Counted from the first letter of the stretch, positions 26,299 through 35,560 are shown. The stretch is 64,000 bases of DNA from Pseudomonas xantholysinigenes (GCF_014268885.2 NZ_CP077095.1:2423501-2487500), one strand, 5' to 3'. Notes: generated from the letters alone by a model not told the origin. A program made the numbers and translations.

Positions 26299-27317
26299 AG
26301 TTGCCATGCGCCTGCAGGCATGTCGGTCAGTTGCCGCCCCAGCTCGGCCAGGTCGCGTTCAGCGTGGCTTTGCCGCAGGTATACCGGCAGGTCGGCGCTG
26401 AGGCGGGCGAAGTGGCTGCTGCAACAGTACGGCGTGGCGCCGAGCGCCCGGCCGACGTGCTGGATGACCAACTCGACCGCCTGCTCGACCTGGGCGCGGG
26501 TGCGGCGCACCTCGAAACTGGCATCGTCGCCTGGGTGCCGGTCGATCCAGGCGGCGCATTCGTGCAGGGCGGCGCGGGCTCCGAGCAAGGCCGCATCGAC
26601 GGCGCCCAGGTGGGCGTCGGCGTGTGGGTCGGGCCGGGGTTTGCGGCAGTGTTCGCGCAGGTAGTCCGCCAAGGCTGCGGCCGCGCCGTACCAGCAGGCG
26701 GCGATGCCCGCGCCGCCGTGCCAGAAGCCTGGGCGGGACAGGTACTGGTCGGGCTCGCCGATGGCCAGTCCTGGCGAGTCGTCGAACGTGATGGCGACAC
26801 TGGCGGTGGTGGCCATGCCAACGGCTTGCCAGTGGTCGGCCTGAATGCGCTGGCTGGGATGGCCCAGCTCGATGGCCACCAGTTGAGGCTGGTCGTCCTG
26901 CCAGGCGGTCAGCAGCGCACGGTCGATTTGCAACGCCCCCGAACACCAGGCCTTGCGGCCCTGCAGACGAACCCGCTCGCCGTTCCGTTCGACGATGAGG
27001 GGGCGGGCATCCGGCGGCTCGGCAGCCCACACGCCCCAGATTCCGTCGTCTGCATGATGGGCGGCGCCGCATTCGGCGAGGATCGCCAAGGCGTCGGTAT
27101 GGCCTTCGTAGAGTTTGGCCAGACTGAGATCGCAAGCAGCGACCCGCGCCAGGGCCCGCCAGCGCTCCAGGGTCTGCCCCTGGCCAGGCAAGGGGAGCAG
27201 GTCGAGGTGTTCGCGCTGCAGAGCCTGCAACAGTTCCGGCAGCAAGGGTTCGAGTTCGAGGGACTGCAAACGGGCAGCGAGCCGGTGTAGCAGCTGATCG
27301 AAGTGGGTCGAATCCAT
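26295..27317 (-). CDS. Acyl-CoA dehydrogenase-like flavoprotein
   Basis: 340 residues, shorter than usual (about 380). The N-terminal helical domain, the middle domain (WGVWAAEPPDARPLIV...GRKAWCSGALQIDRALL) and the C-terminal four-helix part are present. The catalytic Glu normally in the C-terminal domain is not obvious, so the enzyme may be atypical or act on a carrier-bound substrate. Its ATG shares one base with the ligD stop (TGATG), so translation is coupled to ligD. Product and substrate unknown. Confidence 0.75.
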   Translation of the reverse strand: MDSTHFDQLLHRLAARLQSLELEPLLPELLQALQREHLDLLPLPGQGQTLERWRALARVAACDLSLAKLYEGHTDALAILAECGAAHHADDGIWGVWAAEPPDARPLIVERNGERVRLQGRKAWCSGALQIDRALLTAWQDDQPQLVAIELGHPSQRIQADHWQAVGMATTASVAITFDDSPGLAIGEPDQYLSRPGFWHGGAGIAACWYGAAAALADYLREHCRKPRPDPHADAHLGAVDAALLGARAALHECAAWIDRHPGDDASFEVRRTRAQVEQAVELVIQHVGRALGATPYCCSSHFARLSADLPVYLRQSHAERDLAELGRQLTDMPAGAWQL

Positions 27318-29785
27318 CAGGCAATCCCCAGTTGCTTGCGCATGCGCACGGTGATCGATTGGCGGGTCCTGGCCATTTCGGCCCACGGATCGTCCACCTC
27401 GGCAAGCCGCGCCTGCAGGTTGCCGATGTTCCATTGGTTGGCGCCCTTGAGCTGAGTCAGTTCCTCGCGCCAGATCGGCACCGACACCGGCAGGCCCTCG
27501 CGGGCGCGCAGCGAGTAGGCGGCGACGGTGGTGGCGCCCTTGCCGTTGCGCAGGTAGTCGATGAAGATCCGCCCGACCCGGTTCTTCGGCCCGGACACGG
27601 CGCTGAGGCGATCGGGGAACAGGCCGGCCATGTGTTCGACCAAGGCATGACTGAAGTCCTTCACTTCGTCCCAACCGGCGCGCCGGGTCAACGGCACGAC
27701 CAAGTGCATGCCCTTACCGCCGCTGGTCTTGAGGAACACCTTCAGGCCCAGCTCATCGAGCAGGGTAAGGGTCAACTGGGTGGCCTCGAGCATGGCTTTC
27801 CAGGGCAGCGCGGGATCAGGGTCCAGGTCGAGCACGAAGCGGTCGGGCTTGTCGAAGTCCTTGGTGGTGGCATTCCAGGTGTGCAATTCCAGTGTGTTCA
27901 TCTGTACCGCGCCCAGCAGGCTGTCGGCGCGATTGAGCACCATGGCCGCCTGGCCGGCCTGGGCCTTGCTGTAGCTGAGCACGTGGGGAATATGCAGCTG
28001 GCCGGCGTTCTTCTGGAAGAACAGCTCGCCGCCCAGGCCATCCGGTGCCCGGACCAGGGCGACAGGCCGATCCTTGAGCTGTGGCAGCAGCCGATCGGCG
28101 ACCTGGGCGTAGTACTGTGCGACCTGGCGCTTGGTGGCCCCGGTGGTCGCGTCGACCACACGCTCGGGGTGGGTCAGGCGCAGGTTGCCCAGGCCCTTGG
28201 ATCGTGTCTGTGCTGCGCGTTTGGCGGGCATCGCTCGCTCCAGGTCGATGGCGGTGGCGGGTTTGTCGTCGCGCAGACCGTGGAACACCGAATGGCGCAC
28301 GATGCCTTCGCGGGTCATCTGGGCGTAGGCGACTTCCGCCAGCAGTTGCGGCTTGAGCCAGTGCACGCCGCGAGCTTCGGCCCCTGTGGGGGGGCTGGCC
28401 AAGGGCGGCTTGACGATCTGCAGCGGTTTCAGGCGGGCGAGGATGCTGTCCAGGGTGGCGGCGCTGAAGCCGGTGCCGACCTTGCCGGCGTAGCGCAGCT
28501 GGCCGCTGTCGTGGTCGTGCAGGGCCAGCAGCAGGGCGCCGAAGCCGTTGCGACTGCCCTTGGGGTCGGTGTAGCCGACAATCACGAATTCCTGGCGCTG
28601 TTTGCACTTGAGCTTGATCCAGTCGCTGCTGCGTCGGCCGACGTAGGGGCTGTCGGCACGTTTGCCGATCAGTCCTTCGAGCTCTAGACGGCAGGCGCTG
28701 TCGAGCAGCGAGTCGACTGGCTCCTTGAAGTCGGCTGAATACCTGAGCAGTGGCGAAGCATTGTCTTCCAGCAGCTTGGCCAGGGTGTCGCGACGTGCCT
28801 GTAGCTGCAGTTCGCGCAAGTCTTCATCGCCCAGCCAGGGCAGGTCGAACAGGTAATAGGTGATACGTTCGTCGTGCTCGGTGTCGAAGGCGTTCTGCAA
28901 GGCCTGGAAATCGGCTGCACCATTGTCGCCGACTACCACCATTTCTCCGTCCAGCCACGCCGCGTCGAGCCCCAGTGCCTTGAGCGCCTCGACCTGGCGG
29001 GGCATCTTCGCGCTCCAGTCGTGGCCATTGCGGGTGAACAGGCGTATGTCGTCACCGTCGATGCGGGCCAGGATCCGGTAGCCATCGAACTTGACTTCGT
29101 AACGCCAGTCGCCGCTGGGAGGTGAGTCGACCAGCGTGGCCAGTTGTGGCTGGAGCAGCGCCGGCAGGGCTTTGCGGCCGGCCTTGCGTTTGCGCGTGGA
29201 AGCGCTTGCCTTGGCCGGGCGCCGCGGTGGCAGGGTGCGCTCGCTCAGCACGCTGTCCGGCAGGGCCTCGACGATGCGGTAGTCGGTTTCGCTGCGCGCC
29301 TGTCCGTCATGGGACTTGACCAGCATCCACTGCTCTTTCTTGCCGGCCAGGTGGGTACGGAACAGATTCCAGATCCCCGATAGCTTCTCGCCTTGCAGGC
29401 GAAAGCGCAGCTTGCCCTTGGCGTAGGCTTCATGCGGATCGCCCTCAGGCTCCCAGACACCCCGATCCCAGACGATCACATCACCAGCGCCGTAATGGCC
29501 TTCGGGAATGTGTCCTTCGAAATCGGCGTAATTCAGTGGGTGATCCTCCACGTGCACCGCGAGGCGCCGGACCTTGGGATCGAGCGAGGGTCCCTTGGGG
29601 ATCGCCCAGCTCTTGAGGGTGCCGTCGAGTTCCAGGCGGAAATCGTAGTGCAAGTGGCTGGCATCGTGTTTCTGGATGCAGTACTGCAGCGCGTGGGCCA
29701 AGCGTGGCCTGGCGCGTTTGCCAGCCGGCTCGGGCGTGGCATTGAAATCGCGCTTGCGCTGGTACTCCTGCAGGGGCTTGGCCAT
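27317..29785 (-). CDS. ligD: LigD, multidomain NHEJ DNA ligase
   Basis: 822 residues with the pseudomonad order phosphoesterase-ligase-polymerase. The PE domain (about 1-190) has the catalytic set His40, His46, Asp48, Arg50 and His82. The ligase domain starts with YEVKFDGYR, the adenylated Lys being residue 232. The polymerase/primase domain (about 530-822) has the metal pair in LDLDPD and SGGKGMH. It seals Ku-bound ends after trimming and fill-in. First gene of a five-gene minus-strand operon; the 156-bp divergent region to 29942 holds its promoter. Confidence 0.97.
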   Translation of the reverse strand: MAKPLQEYQRKRDFNATPEPAGKRARPRLAHALQYCIQKHDASHLHYDFRLELDGTLKSWAIPKGPSLDPKVRRLAVHVEDHPLNYADFEGHIPEGHYGAGDVIVWDRGVWEPEGDPHEAYAKGKLRFRLQGEKLSGIWNLFRTHLAGKKEQWMLVKSHDGQARSETDYRIVEALPDSVLSERTLPPRRPAKASASTRKRKAGRKALPALLQPQLATLVDSPPSGDWRYEVKFDGYRILARIDGDDIRLFTRNGHDWSAKMPRQVEALKALGLDAAWLDGEMVVVGDNGAADFQALQNAFDTEHDERITYYLFDLPWLGDEDLRELQLQARRDTLAKLLEDNASPLLRYSADFKEPVDSLLDSACRLELEGLIGKRADSPYVGRRSSDWIKLKCKQRQEFVIVGYTDPKGSRNGFGALLLALHDHDSGQLRYAGKVGTGFSAATLDSILARLKPLQIVKPPLASPPTGAEARGVHWLKPQLLAEVAYAQMTREGIVRHSVFHGLRDDKPATAIDLERAMPAKRAAQTRSKGLGNLRLTHPERVVDATTGATKRQVAQYYAQVADRLLPQLKDRPVALVRAPDGLGGELFFQKNAGQLHIPHVLSYSKAQAGQAAMVLNRADSLLGAVQMNTLELHTWNATTKDFDKPDRFVLDLDPDPALPWKAMLEATQLTLTLLDELGLKVFLKTSGGKGMHLVVPLTRRAGWDEVKDFSHALVEHMAGLFPDRLSAVSGPKNRVGRIFIDYLRNGKGATTVAAYSLRAREGLPVSVPIWREELTQLKGANQWNIGNLQARLAEVDDPWAEMARTRQSITVRMRKQLGIA

Positions 29786-29941
29786 GGCGGGCTCCGGGAG
29801 GGTTCGCGGGTCTCAAGATTGGGAGGCGGCGGCGTGGCGCGGAGTTCAAAAAAAGCGCGGGGCGGTGCTTTGTGAAGAAACTCTGAATCATTGCTTCGTG
29901 GGGGCAGTCGACCGTGTGAAGCCCACTGACGGAGAACGTTC

Positions 29942-30403
29942 ATGCCTAGACCCGATGACCCAAGACCGCAGGTCGAGATCGACGACACTGAGGATCGCAT
30001 GGGCAGCGTCCACGAGCTGGATTTCAGCGAGCGTCGCGATGAACGCCAGGGGCGTGTCGGCGACCAGCGTCCGGCGCGCGAGATCGCTGAGGACTACCCG
30101 CCCCGGCGTGTCGCCGAAAGCGGCATGACGGGTGGCGAGACCCTGAGCGACAGCCTGCACGAGGACAATGTCAGCCTCGACGACCTGAGCCCGGATACGC
30201 TGTTCGATGAAACTGGCGCTCGCGACACGCATGAGCCTGGCACAGGCAGCGGACCTGCCGACCAGACCCTGCGTCAGGTGGAGGCCAATGAGATCGGCGG
30301 CGGCATCGGCCTGGACGAGGCCGAACTGGCCCGCTCGGCGCCGTTGGACGGTGAGCCGTGGACCGACGACGTGGAGCCCGATGACGATAGGAGAGAGCCG
30401 TGA
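29942..30403 (+). CDS. Acidic hydrophilic protein of unknown function
   Basis: 153 residues, very acidic with no hydrophobic core, rich in Asp, Glu, Arg and Gly, so probably largely disordered. Blocks such as EDRMGSVHELDFSERRD, DLSPDTLFDETGAR and GLDEAELARSAPLDGEPW recur in pseudomonad proteins that databases have called HPr-related, a name I think misleading. Divergent from ligD. Its stop overlaps the metallothionein start as TGATG, so the two are coupled. Confidence 0.72.
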   Translation: MPRPDDPRPQVEIDDTEDRMGSVHELDFSERRDERQGRVGDQRPAREIAEDYPPRRVAESGMTGGETLSDSLHEDNVSLDDLSPDTLFDETGARDTHEPGTGSGPADQTLRQVEANEIGGGIGLDEAELARSAPLDGEPWTDDVEPDDDRREP

Positions 30404-30633
30404 TGAACGAGCAACGCTGTTCCTGCAACCACTGTTCTTGCACCGTGGATGCCAATGCCGTGGTCCAGGATGGCAAGGCCTATTGCTGCGAAGCCTGCGC
30501 GACTGGGCATCGCAATGGGGAGCCTTGTCGTATGGCTGACTGTAAATGTGGAGAGATGACCCAGCCGAAGGAGAGCACTGTCGATAGCGCATTGGATGAA
30601 ACGTTCCCGGCGAGTGATCCAATTTCGCCATGA
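30403..30633 (+). CDS. Bacterial metallothionein with ETFPASDP tail
   Basis: 76 residues. Ten Cys (6, 8, 11, 13, 28, 29, 32, 42, 47, 49) and a His in the bacterial metallothionein pattern (CxC..CxC, CCEAC, GEPC, CKCG) bind Zn, Cd or Cu ions in the cytoplasm. The last 20 residues (STVDSALDETFPASDPIS) are not metallothionein: this motif closes many small stress proteins in proteobacteria. Start 30403 after GGAGAG; translation is coupled to the acidic protein. Confidence 0.88.
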   Translation: MNEQRCSCNHCSCTVDANAVVQDGKAYCCEACATGHRNGEPCRMADCKCGEMTQPKESTVDSALDETFPASDPISP

Positions 30634-30724
30634 GGGTCAGGTTTTTGAGGATGTAGACGGGAGAGCCAGCGCATCGTCGAGATCAAGCCGCAACTCGCCC
30701 GTCACGCATCTTTTGAGATCGACC

Positions 30725-31102
30725 TCACTCCTTGCTGCTCAATGCCTTGATCAATTCGTCTTTACGCATTGTGGAGCGCCCGGCAATGTGCCGCTTGCGG
30801 GCACGGTCCATCAGTTCGGCCTTGGTCATATCCTCCAGCTGCTGTCCGGAACGAGGCACGCCATGCTTCGTCGCCACCGCGCGCCGGGCTGATGAAGCCC
30901 GCGCCTGGGCCTTGGCCGCCGGGCTTTTCTTCTGCCCGGAACCGCCTATGCGCTCGCCGCCCCCGGACTGCTTGTTGACCGTGGCCCAGGCGCGGGCCTC
31001 AGCTTCATCCTTGGACACGCCCTTGTCCTCGTAGCTCTGCTCGATATGCTCGGCCTTGCGTTTCTGCTTGTCGGTGTACTTGTCTTTGTCTCCACGTGGC
31101 AT
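30725..31102 (-). CDS. Basic protein with C-terminal SAP/Rho-N-like helical motif
   Basis: 125 residues, very basic. The N-terminal half (MPRGDKDKYTDKQKRKAEHIEQSYEDKG) is a charged helix. The C-terminal 40 residues (MTKAELMDRARKRHI...RSTMRKDELIKALSS) form a Rho-N/SAP-type helix-extended-helix that usually binds nucleic acids. Similar proteins are sometimes labelled plasmid stabilisation protein. Last gene of the six-gene DUF72 operon, 17 nt after the preceding stop. Confidence 0.72.
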   Translation of the reverse strand: MPRGDKDKYTDKQKRKAEHIEQSYEDKGVSKDEAEARAWATVNKQSGGGERIGGSGQKKSPAAKAQARASSARRAVATKHGVPRSGQQLEDMTKAELMDRARKRHIAGRSTMRKDELIKALSSKE

Positions 31103-31119
31103 GGTCGTTCTCCTCTGCG

Positions 31120-31548
31120 TCAGTGAGTCTGCCAGACCCCGTTGTTGCGCTCGCAATCGCTGCGCGCCTGGCCCAGGCTCGGGGTGTCGTAGTAATAGGT
31201 GATGATCCGCGCATCCTTGGGCACGGCTGGGCGGGTGGAGGGCTCGTCACGCCCAGCGGCATCGGGGTTGGCCAGGGTTTCCTGGGTCAGCGGCGCGATG
31301 CAGCTGCCGACGCTGCCGTCGGCGCAACGCTGGACCCTGCGTTTCTGGCTGTTGAGCATTTCCTTGCTTTCGTTGCTGCACGACCAGGCGATCGCTTCGG
31401 CAGGCATGTTGCCGTAGCTGTAGCAGGTGTGCTGCTGCACCGGCTTGACCGCCTCGCTGGATGAGCGGGTGACCACATCGCAGCCTTCGGCCAGCACCTG
31501 CCCGCTGGCCAAGGTGCCCAGCAGTGCCATACACAGAATGAACCGCAT
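31120..31548 (-). CDS. Secreted hypothetical protein
   Basis: 142 residues. The signal peptide (about 1-20, VLAEG) is followed by five Cys (23, 42, 57, 75, 82) and one near the C-terminus (132), likely disulfide-bonded in the periplasm. No recognised domain. It lies 27 nt after the ybhN-like stop and 17 nt before the small basic protein, so it is part of the same operon. Confidence 0.65.
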   Translation of the reverse strand: MRFILCMALLGTLASGQVLAEGCDVVTRSSSEAVKPVQQHTCYSYGNMPAEAIAWSCSNESKEMLNSQKRRVQRCADGSVGSCIAPLTQETLANPDAAGRDEPSTRPAVPKDARIITYYYDTPSLGQARSDCERNNGVWQTH

Positions 31549-31575
31549 GATGTATCTCCCGGGCCCGATGGCCCA

Positions 31576-32535
31576 TCAGCGCTTGTCGAGGGCCGGCCCG
31601 GCCTGTCGGCGCAAGGTCTTGGCGCGCTTCTCGAGGATCAGGTAGATAACCACCGCCAACAGCAGCGGAATCAGGTAGTACAACGTTCGATAACCCAGCA
31701 GCGCGGCGACCAGCGTGCCCTGGCCGAGCTGGCCATGGAGCAGCGCGAGGAACACGGCCTCCAGCACGCCGAGCCCAGCGGGGATATGGGCGACCACGCC
31801 GGCCACGCAACTGATCAGCAACACACCCAGCACCGAGGGATAGAATAGGTCCGGCGGCAGCAGCAGGTGGATCAGTGCTGCCATCAGCGCCCAGTTGCTC
31901 GCGCCCAGGGCCACCTGGCACAGCGCCAGGCGCAGGCTCGGCAGGGTGACCTCATGCCCTCGCAGGTCCCATGTGCGCCGCTTGGCGAAGGCGCAGGCGA
32001 ACAGGTAAGCCAACGCGACCGCCACCATCAGCACGCCGATCAGACGAAGGCCGCCAGCGCCCACCACCCAGCTATCCGGCAGCTTGACCAAGCCCAAGGC
32101 GAACACCGTGCCGGCCAGCAGCAGGTAGCCCATCCAGTTGGTCAACAGGCCCAGGGTGAGGATGCGGGTGATGGTCGGGGTATCCAGCCCCAACCTGTTG
32201 TACAGGCGATAACGCAGGGCCACGCCACCGACCCAGGTGGTGAAGTTGAGGTTGAACGCATAACACACGAACGCCACCGGCAGCACCTGGCGAGCTGGCA
32301 GGCGGTGGCCGGTGTAGGCGCGGGCGAGCAGGTCGTAGCTGGCGAACACCAGGTAGCTGCACAGGGCCAGCAGCAACCCCAGGGCCAGGGTCGAGGATCG
32401 GTAGGCCAGCAGCGACTGGCGGACTTCGTTCCAGTCCAGGTTACGCGCCAGGGTGAACAGCAGCACCGGGATCAGCACCAGGAACAGCACGGTCAGCAGG
32501 CGTTTGCCCCAGGTCTTCCAGCGTGGCGTGGCCAT
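31576..32535 (-). CDS. ybhN: YbhN-like integral membrane protein (lysylphosphatidylglycerol synthase TM family)
   Basis: 319 residues with about eight membrane helices. The segment FVCYAFNLNFTTWVGGVALRYRLY and the VAGVVAHIPAGLGVLEAVFLAL block are hallmarks of the UPF0104/LPG-synthase transmembrane family, here without the MprF catalytic domain. In E. coli ybhN follows clsB (ybhO) and ybhP; the same order is found here. The ATG shares one base with the clsB stop. It may move or flip a lipid made by ClsB, which is inference. Confidence 0.82.
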   Translation of the reverse strand: MATPRWKTWGKRLLTVLFLVLIPVLLFTLARNLDWNEVRQSLLAYRSSTLALGLLLALCSYLVFASYDLLARAYTGHRLPARQVLPVAFVCYAFNLNFTTWVGGVALRYRLYNRLGLDTPTITRILTLGLLTNWMGYLLLAGTVFALGLVKLPDSWVVGAGGLRLIGVLMVAVALAYLFACAFAKRRTWDLRGHEVTLPSLRLALCQVALGASNWALMAALIHLLLPPDLFYPSVLGVLLISCVAGVVAHIPAGLGVLEAVFLALLHGQLGQGTLVAALLGYRTLYYLIPLLLAVVIYLILEKRAKTLRRQAGPALDKR

Positions 32536-33737
32536 CAGGTCTTGCCCCCGTGGTAGCCGGCCGAGGCCTCGCTGTCGGCTTGCAACGACTGCAGGCGTTG
32601 CCGGTGCGCCGGGAACCAGCCGGCGATGCGCGGGAAGTAGCGGGTGATGTGGAAGCCCAGGAAGATCAACGGCGCGCGCCACCAGTAGCCGCGCACCATG
32701 CGCTCCAGCGTCACAGCCTTGCAGTGCTCGCGGGTCAGTTCGCTCAAGTGCTGGTAGAGCACATCGTTGAACCCACGGTCGCGGATCAGCAGGTTGGCCT
32801 CGAGGTTGAACGACAGGCTCAGCGGGTCGAGATTGCTCGAACCCACCGTGGACCAGTCGTCGTCCACCAACGCCACCTTGCCGTGCAGCGGACGCTGGCA
32901 GTACTCGTGGATGCGCACGTTATCGCGCAACAGGTAGTTGTAGAGCAGCCGCGAGAGCGCGCGCACCCAGCGCATGTCCGGCTGCCCCTGGAGGATAAGC
33001 GTCACCTCGACCCCGCGCCGGGCGGCATTGCGCAGTTCGCGCAGCAGGCGATAGCCGGGGAAGAAATAGGCGTTGGCCACGACGATACGTTGCCTGGCTT
33101 CACGGAAGACCTGCAGGTAGCAGACCTCGATATCGTTGCGATGGCGGCGGTTGTCGCGTTCCACCAGCGCGGCGCTGGCCGTGCCTGCGGTGGTGCGGGT
33201 CGGCTGGACCTGGCTGGCGGCGTCCAGCACCGCTGCGAGCATACGGCACGAGGAAGCGTGCACCTGGGCCACCACCGGGCCGATGACCTCCACGGCGTAG
33301 TCCTGCTTGGCCTGCGGACCGAAATCGCCGAGGTGGTCGGCGCTGTAGTTGATACCGCCAATGAACGCGCGCTGCCCGTCGATCACCAGGATCTTGCGGT
33401 GCAGACGGCGGAACAAATTGGTGCGCATGCCGGCCAGCCGGGGTTGCGGATCGAACGAATGGAAGCGTACCCCGGCCTCGGTCATCGAGGCGATGAAATC
33501 GTCGGGTAGGTCCGCGGTGCCGTAGCCGTCCACCGCGACCTCCACCCGTACCCCGCGCCGCGCGGCGTCGATCAGGGCCTGGCGCAAGGGTTGGCCGACC
33601 TTGTCGTCATAGATGATGAAGGTTTCCAGGAGGATTTCCTCGCGTGCCTGGGCCATGGACTCGAATACGCGCGGGTAGTACTGCTCACCGTTGATCAACA
33701 GTTCGACGTGGTTGCCGTCGCTCCAGGACTGCTTCAT
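32535..33737 (-). CDS. clsB: Cardiolipin synthase B (phospholipase D family)
   Basis: 400 residues with two HKD motifs: HRKILVID (His113-Lys115-Asp120) and HGKVALVD (about 284), each followed by a small-residue GG/GSSN site. No N-terminal membrane helices, as in ClsB rather than ClsA. ClsB makes cardiolipin, and in E. coli can use phosphatidylethanolamine or glycerol in head-group exchange. The stop of the ybhP-like gene overlaps this start as ATGA. Start 33737 removes 16 unlikely residues of a longer open frame. Confidence 0.9.
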   Translation of the reverse strand: MKQSWSDGNHVELLINGEQYYPRVFESMAQAREEILLETFIIYDDKVGQPLRQALIDAARRGVRVEVAVDGYGTADLPDDFIASMTEAGVRFHSFDPQPRLAGMRTNLFRRLHRKILVIDGQRAFIGGINYSADHLGDFGPQAKQDYAVEVIGPVVAQVHASSCRMLAAVLDAASQVQPTRTTAGTASAALVERDNRRHRNDIEVCYLQVFREARQRIVVANAYFFPGYRLLRELRNAARRGVEVTLILQGQPDMRWVRALSRLLYNYLLRDNVRIHEYCQRPLHGKVALVDDDWSTVGSSNLDPLSLSFNLEANLLIRDRGFNDVLYQHLSELTREHCKAVTLERMVRGYWWRAPLIFLGFHITRYFPRIAGWFPAHRQRLQSLQADSEASAGYHGGKT

Positions 33738-34507
33738 AGCGTCACCTGCGCCACCAGTGGGGCATGGTCGGAGAGGTGTGACCACGGGTATCGGGACAAC
33801 ACCCGTGCCTCGCAGGCCTGTGCATTGCGCAGGTAGATGCGGTCCAGGCGCAGCAGCGGCAGGCGGGCGGGAAAGCTGCGTGCTGGTTTGCCAAAGGCTT
33901 CGCGCAGATGGCCCGACAGTCGCGCATCGGCTTTCAGGCGCCAGTCGTTAAAGTCGCCGGCGACGATGACCGGCTCGTCCGGCGGCAGGCTGTCGAGCAA
34001 CGCCAGCAGCAGGCCGACCTGGCGCTGACGATGGCCTTCGCGCAGCCCCAGGTGCACGCAGATCGCGTGCACCTGCTCATGGCCGGGCACTTCGAGGAGG
34101 CAGTGCAATAGACCGCGCTCCTCGTTGCCGTGGATCGTGACGTCGAGGTTGTCGTGGGCGCGGATCGGAAACTTGGACAGCAGGGCGTTGCCATGGTCGC
34201 CCTGCGGATAGACCGCGTTGCGCCCGTAGGCGAACTGCGGCCACATGCTGTCGGCGAGGAATTCGTACTGAGGTGCCGTCGGCCAGGTCGGATGGCGTTC
34301 GGCATGCCGCTGATGGCTGCCGTGCACCTCTTGCAGGAACACCAGGTCGGCCCCGGTGGCGCGCACCGCCTCGCGCAGCTCCGGCAAGATGAAGCGGCGG
34401 TTGAACAGGGTGAAGCCCTTGTGCACGTTGAGGGTCAGCACCGTCAGGCGGTGCACGGTGGTCACCTTGTCGATGATGCAGCGGGGGGCAGGCAGGGTCC
34501 CGTTCAT
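33734..34507 (-). CDS. ybhP: YbhP-like endonuclease/exonuclease/phosphatase family protein
   Basis: 257 residues of the EEP (DNase I-like) fold: LTLNVHKG start, FLQEVH with the metal-binding Glu, VAGDFND with Asp/Asn, and the terminal SDHAPL with the catalytic Asp-His pair. Because it precedes clsB and ybhN as in E. coli, a role in phosphate or phospholipid head-group hydrolysis is more likely than DNA cleavage, but this is unproven. Coupled to both neighbours by ATGA overlaps. Confidence 0.85.
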   Translation of the reverse strand: MNGTLPAPRCIIDKVTTVHRLTVLTLNVHKGFTLFNRRFILPELREAVRATGADLVFLQEVHGSHQRHAERHPTWPTAPQYEFLADSMWPQFAYGRNAVYPQGDHGNALLSKFPIRAHDNLDVTIHGNEERGLLHCLLEVPGHEQVHAICVHLGLREGHRQRQVGLLLALLDSLPPDEPVIVAGDFNDWRLKADARLSGHLREAFGKPARSFPARLPLLRLDRIYLRNAQACEARVLSRYPWSHLSDHAPLVAQVTL

Positions 34508-35421
34508 AGCGGCTCCTGCGGCTTGACGCCAGGCTCGGTCACCAGCTCGCCGTCAAGGTCGAGCTTGGCCAGCAGGCGGCGGGCATCGTAGGGGGCATGC
34601 ACTTTCTGGTCGTTGTCGAAGTAACAGTACACGTCACGGGAGGCGCGTTTTGCCGGGGCGCGGCGTACCACGCGCTGGGCATCCTTTGGCTGGCCGCCGG
34701 CAGCCCAGGCCTGGATGCGCAGGCGCCAGCGGCGTAGTGCGCTGGCGGTGTAGCCGCTGCTATAGAGTTCGACATCGCCATGCAGGCGCAGGTACACGAA
34801 ATCGGCCGTGACCTCCTCGACATAAGGCCATTTGCCCGCGCTGTCAGCGACCACCAAGGCAATCTTGTGCTTGCGCAGCAGGCTGATGAAGGTGTCGCAG
34901 AGGAAGCTGGGGTGGCGAATCTCCACGGCGTGGCGCAGGCGTGCGTTACCTCGGATGGCAGTGCCGCCGTTGCCTTGCAGGCGCTCGGCCGCCTGGCGGG
35001 CGAGGAGGCGGGCAGCGTTGCGGTCACGCGGCAGCTTGGCCAGGAAGTCGCTGAAGCGGTGCGCGTCGAACTTCAGGTTCGGCGGAAACTGCCAGAGAAA
35101 TGGCCCCAACTTGTCGCCCAGCAGCAATGGGCCCGATGCGAAAAAGTTGGCAAGCGCTTCATCGATCTCGCGAAGCCTGCGCACATGGGTGATGTAACGC
35201 GGTGCCTTGACCGAGAACACGAAACCCTGCGGTGTCTCGTCACGCCAATGACCATAGCGTTCCGGTGTCTGCAGTGCGTAGAACGAACCATTGATCTCGA
35301 TGCTGTTGACCGCCCGCGAGGCGAACGCCAGCTCGTCGTCCTGGCGCAGCCCCTTGGGGTAGAAGTCCTTGCGCCATGGGCCATAGCGCCAACCGGAAAT
35401 ACCAATGCGGATCTCGCTCAC
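34504..35421 (-). CDS. DUF72 (YecE-like) protein
   Basis: About 305 residues, a TIM-barrel-like DUF72 protein: IGISGWRYGPWRKDFYP start, then AVNSIEINGSFY, FSVKAPRYITH and a late DVYCYFDNDQKVHAP. Biochemical function unknown. GTG at 35421 is chosen as start because AGGGGG lies 6 nt upstream; an ATG at 35448 would add nine residues and has no ribosome site. First gene of the ybhP-clsB-ybhN operon. Confidence 0.83.
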   Translation of the reverse strand: MSEIRIGISGWRYGPWRKDFYPKGLRQDDELAFASRAVNSIEINGSFYALQTPERYGHWRDETPQGFVFSVKAPRYITHVRRLREIDEALANFFASGPLLLGDKLGPFLWQFPPNLKFDAHRFSDFLAKLPRDRNAARLLARQAAERLQGNGGTAIRGNARLRHAVEIRHPSFLCDTFISLLRKHKIALVVADSAGKWPYVEEVTADFVYLRLHGDVELYSSGYTASALRRWRLRIQAWAAGGQPKDAQRVVRRAPAKRASRDVYCYFDNDQKVHAPYDARRLLAKLDLDGELVTEPGVKPQEPL

Positions 35422-35560
35422 GAGAGCCCCCTGCGTTCGAGTACTCATCAGTAGCGACTGGTAGCGGGGCGGGAGGGTTCAGCACGATTGACGAGTGGCG
35501 CTGGCAGGAAAGCTAACCAATGCCGCCGACGAAGGGGGCTGTTAAGTGTTCGTCGAAAAG

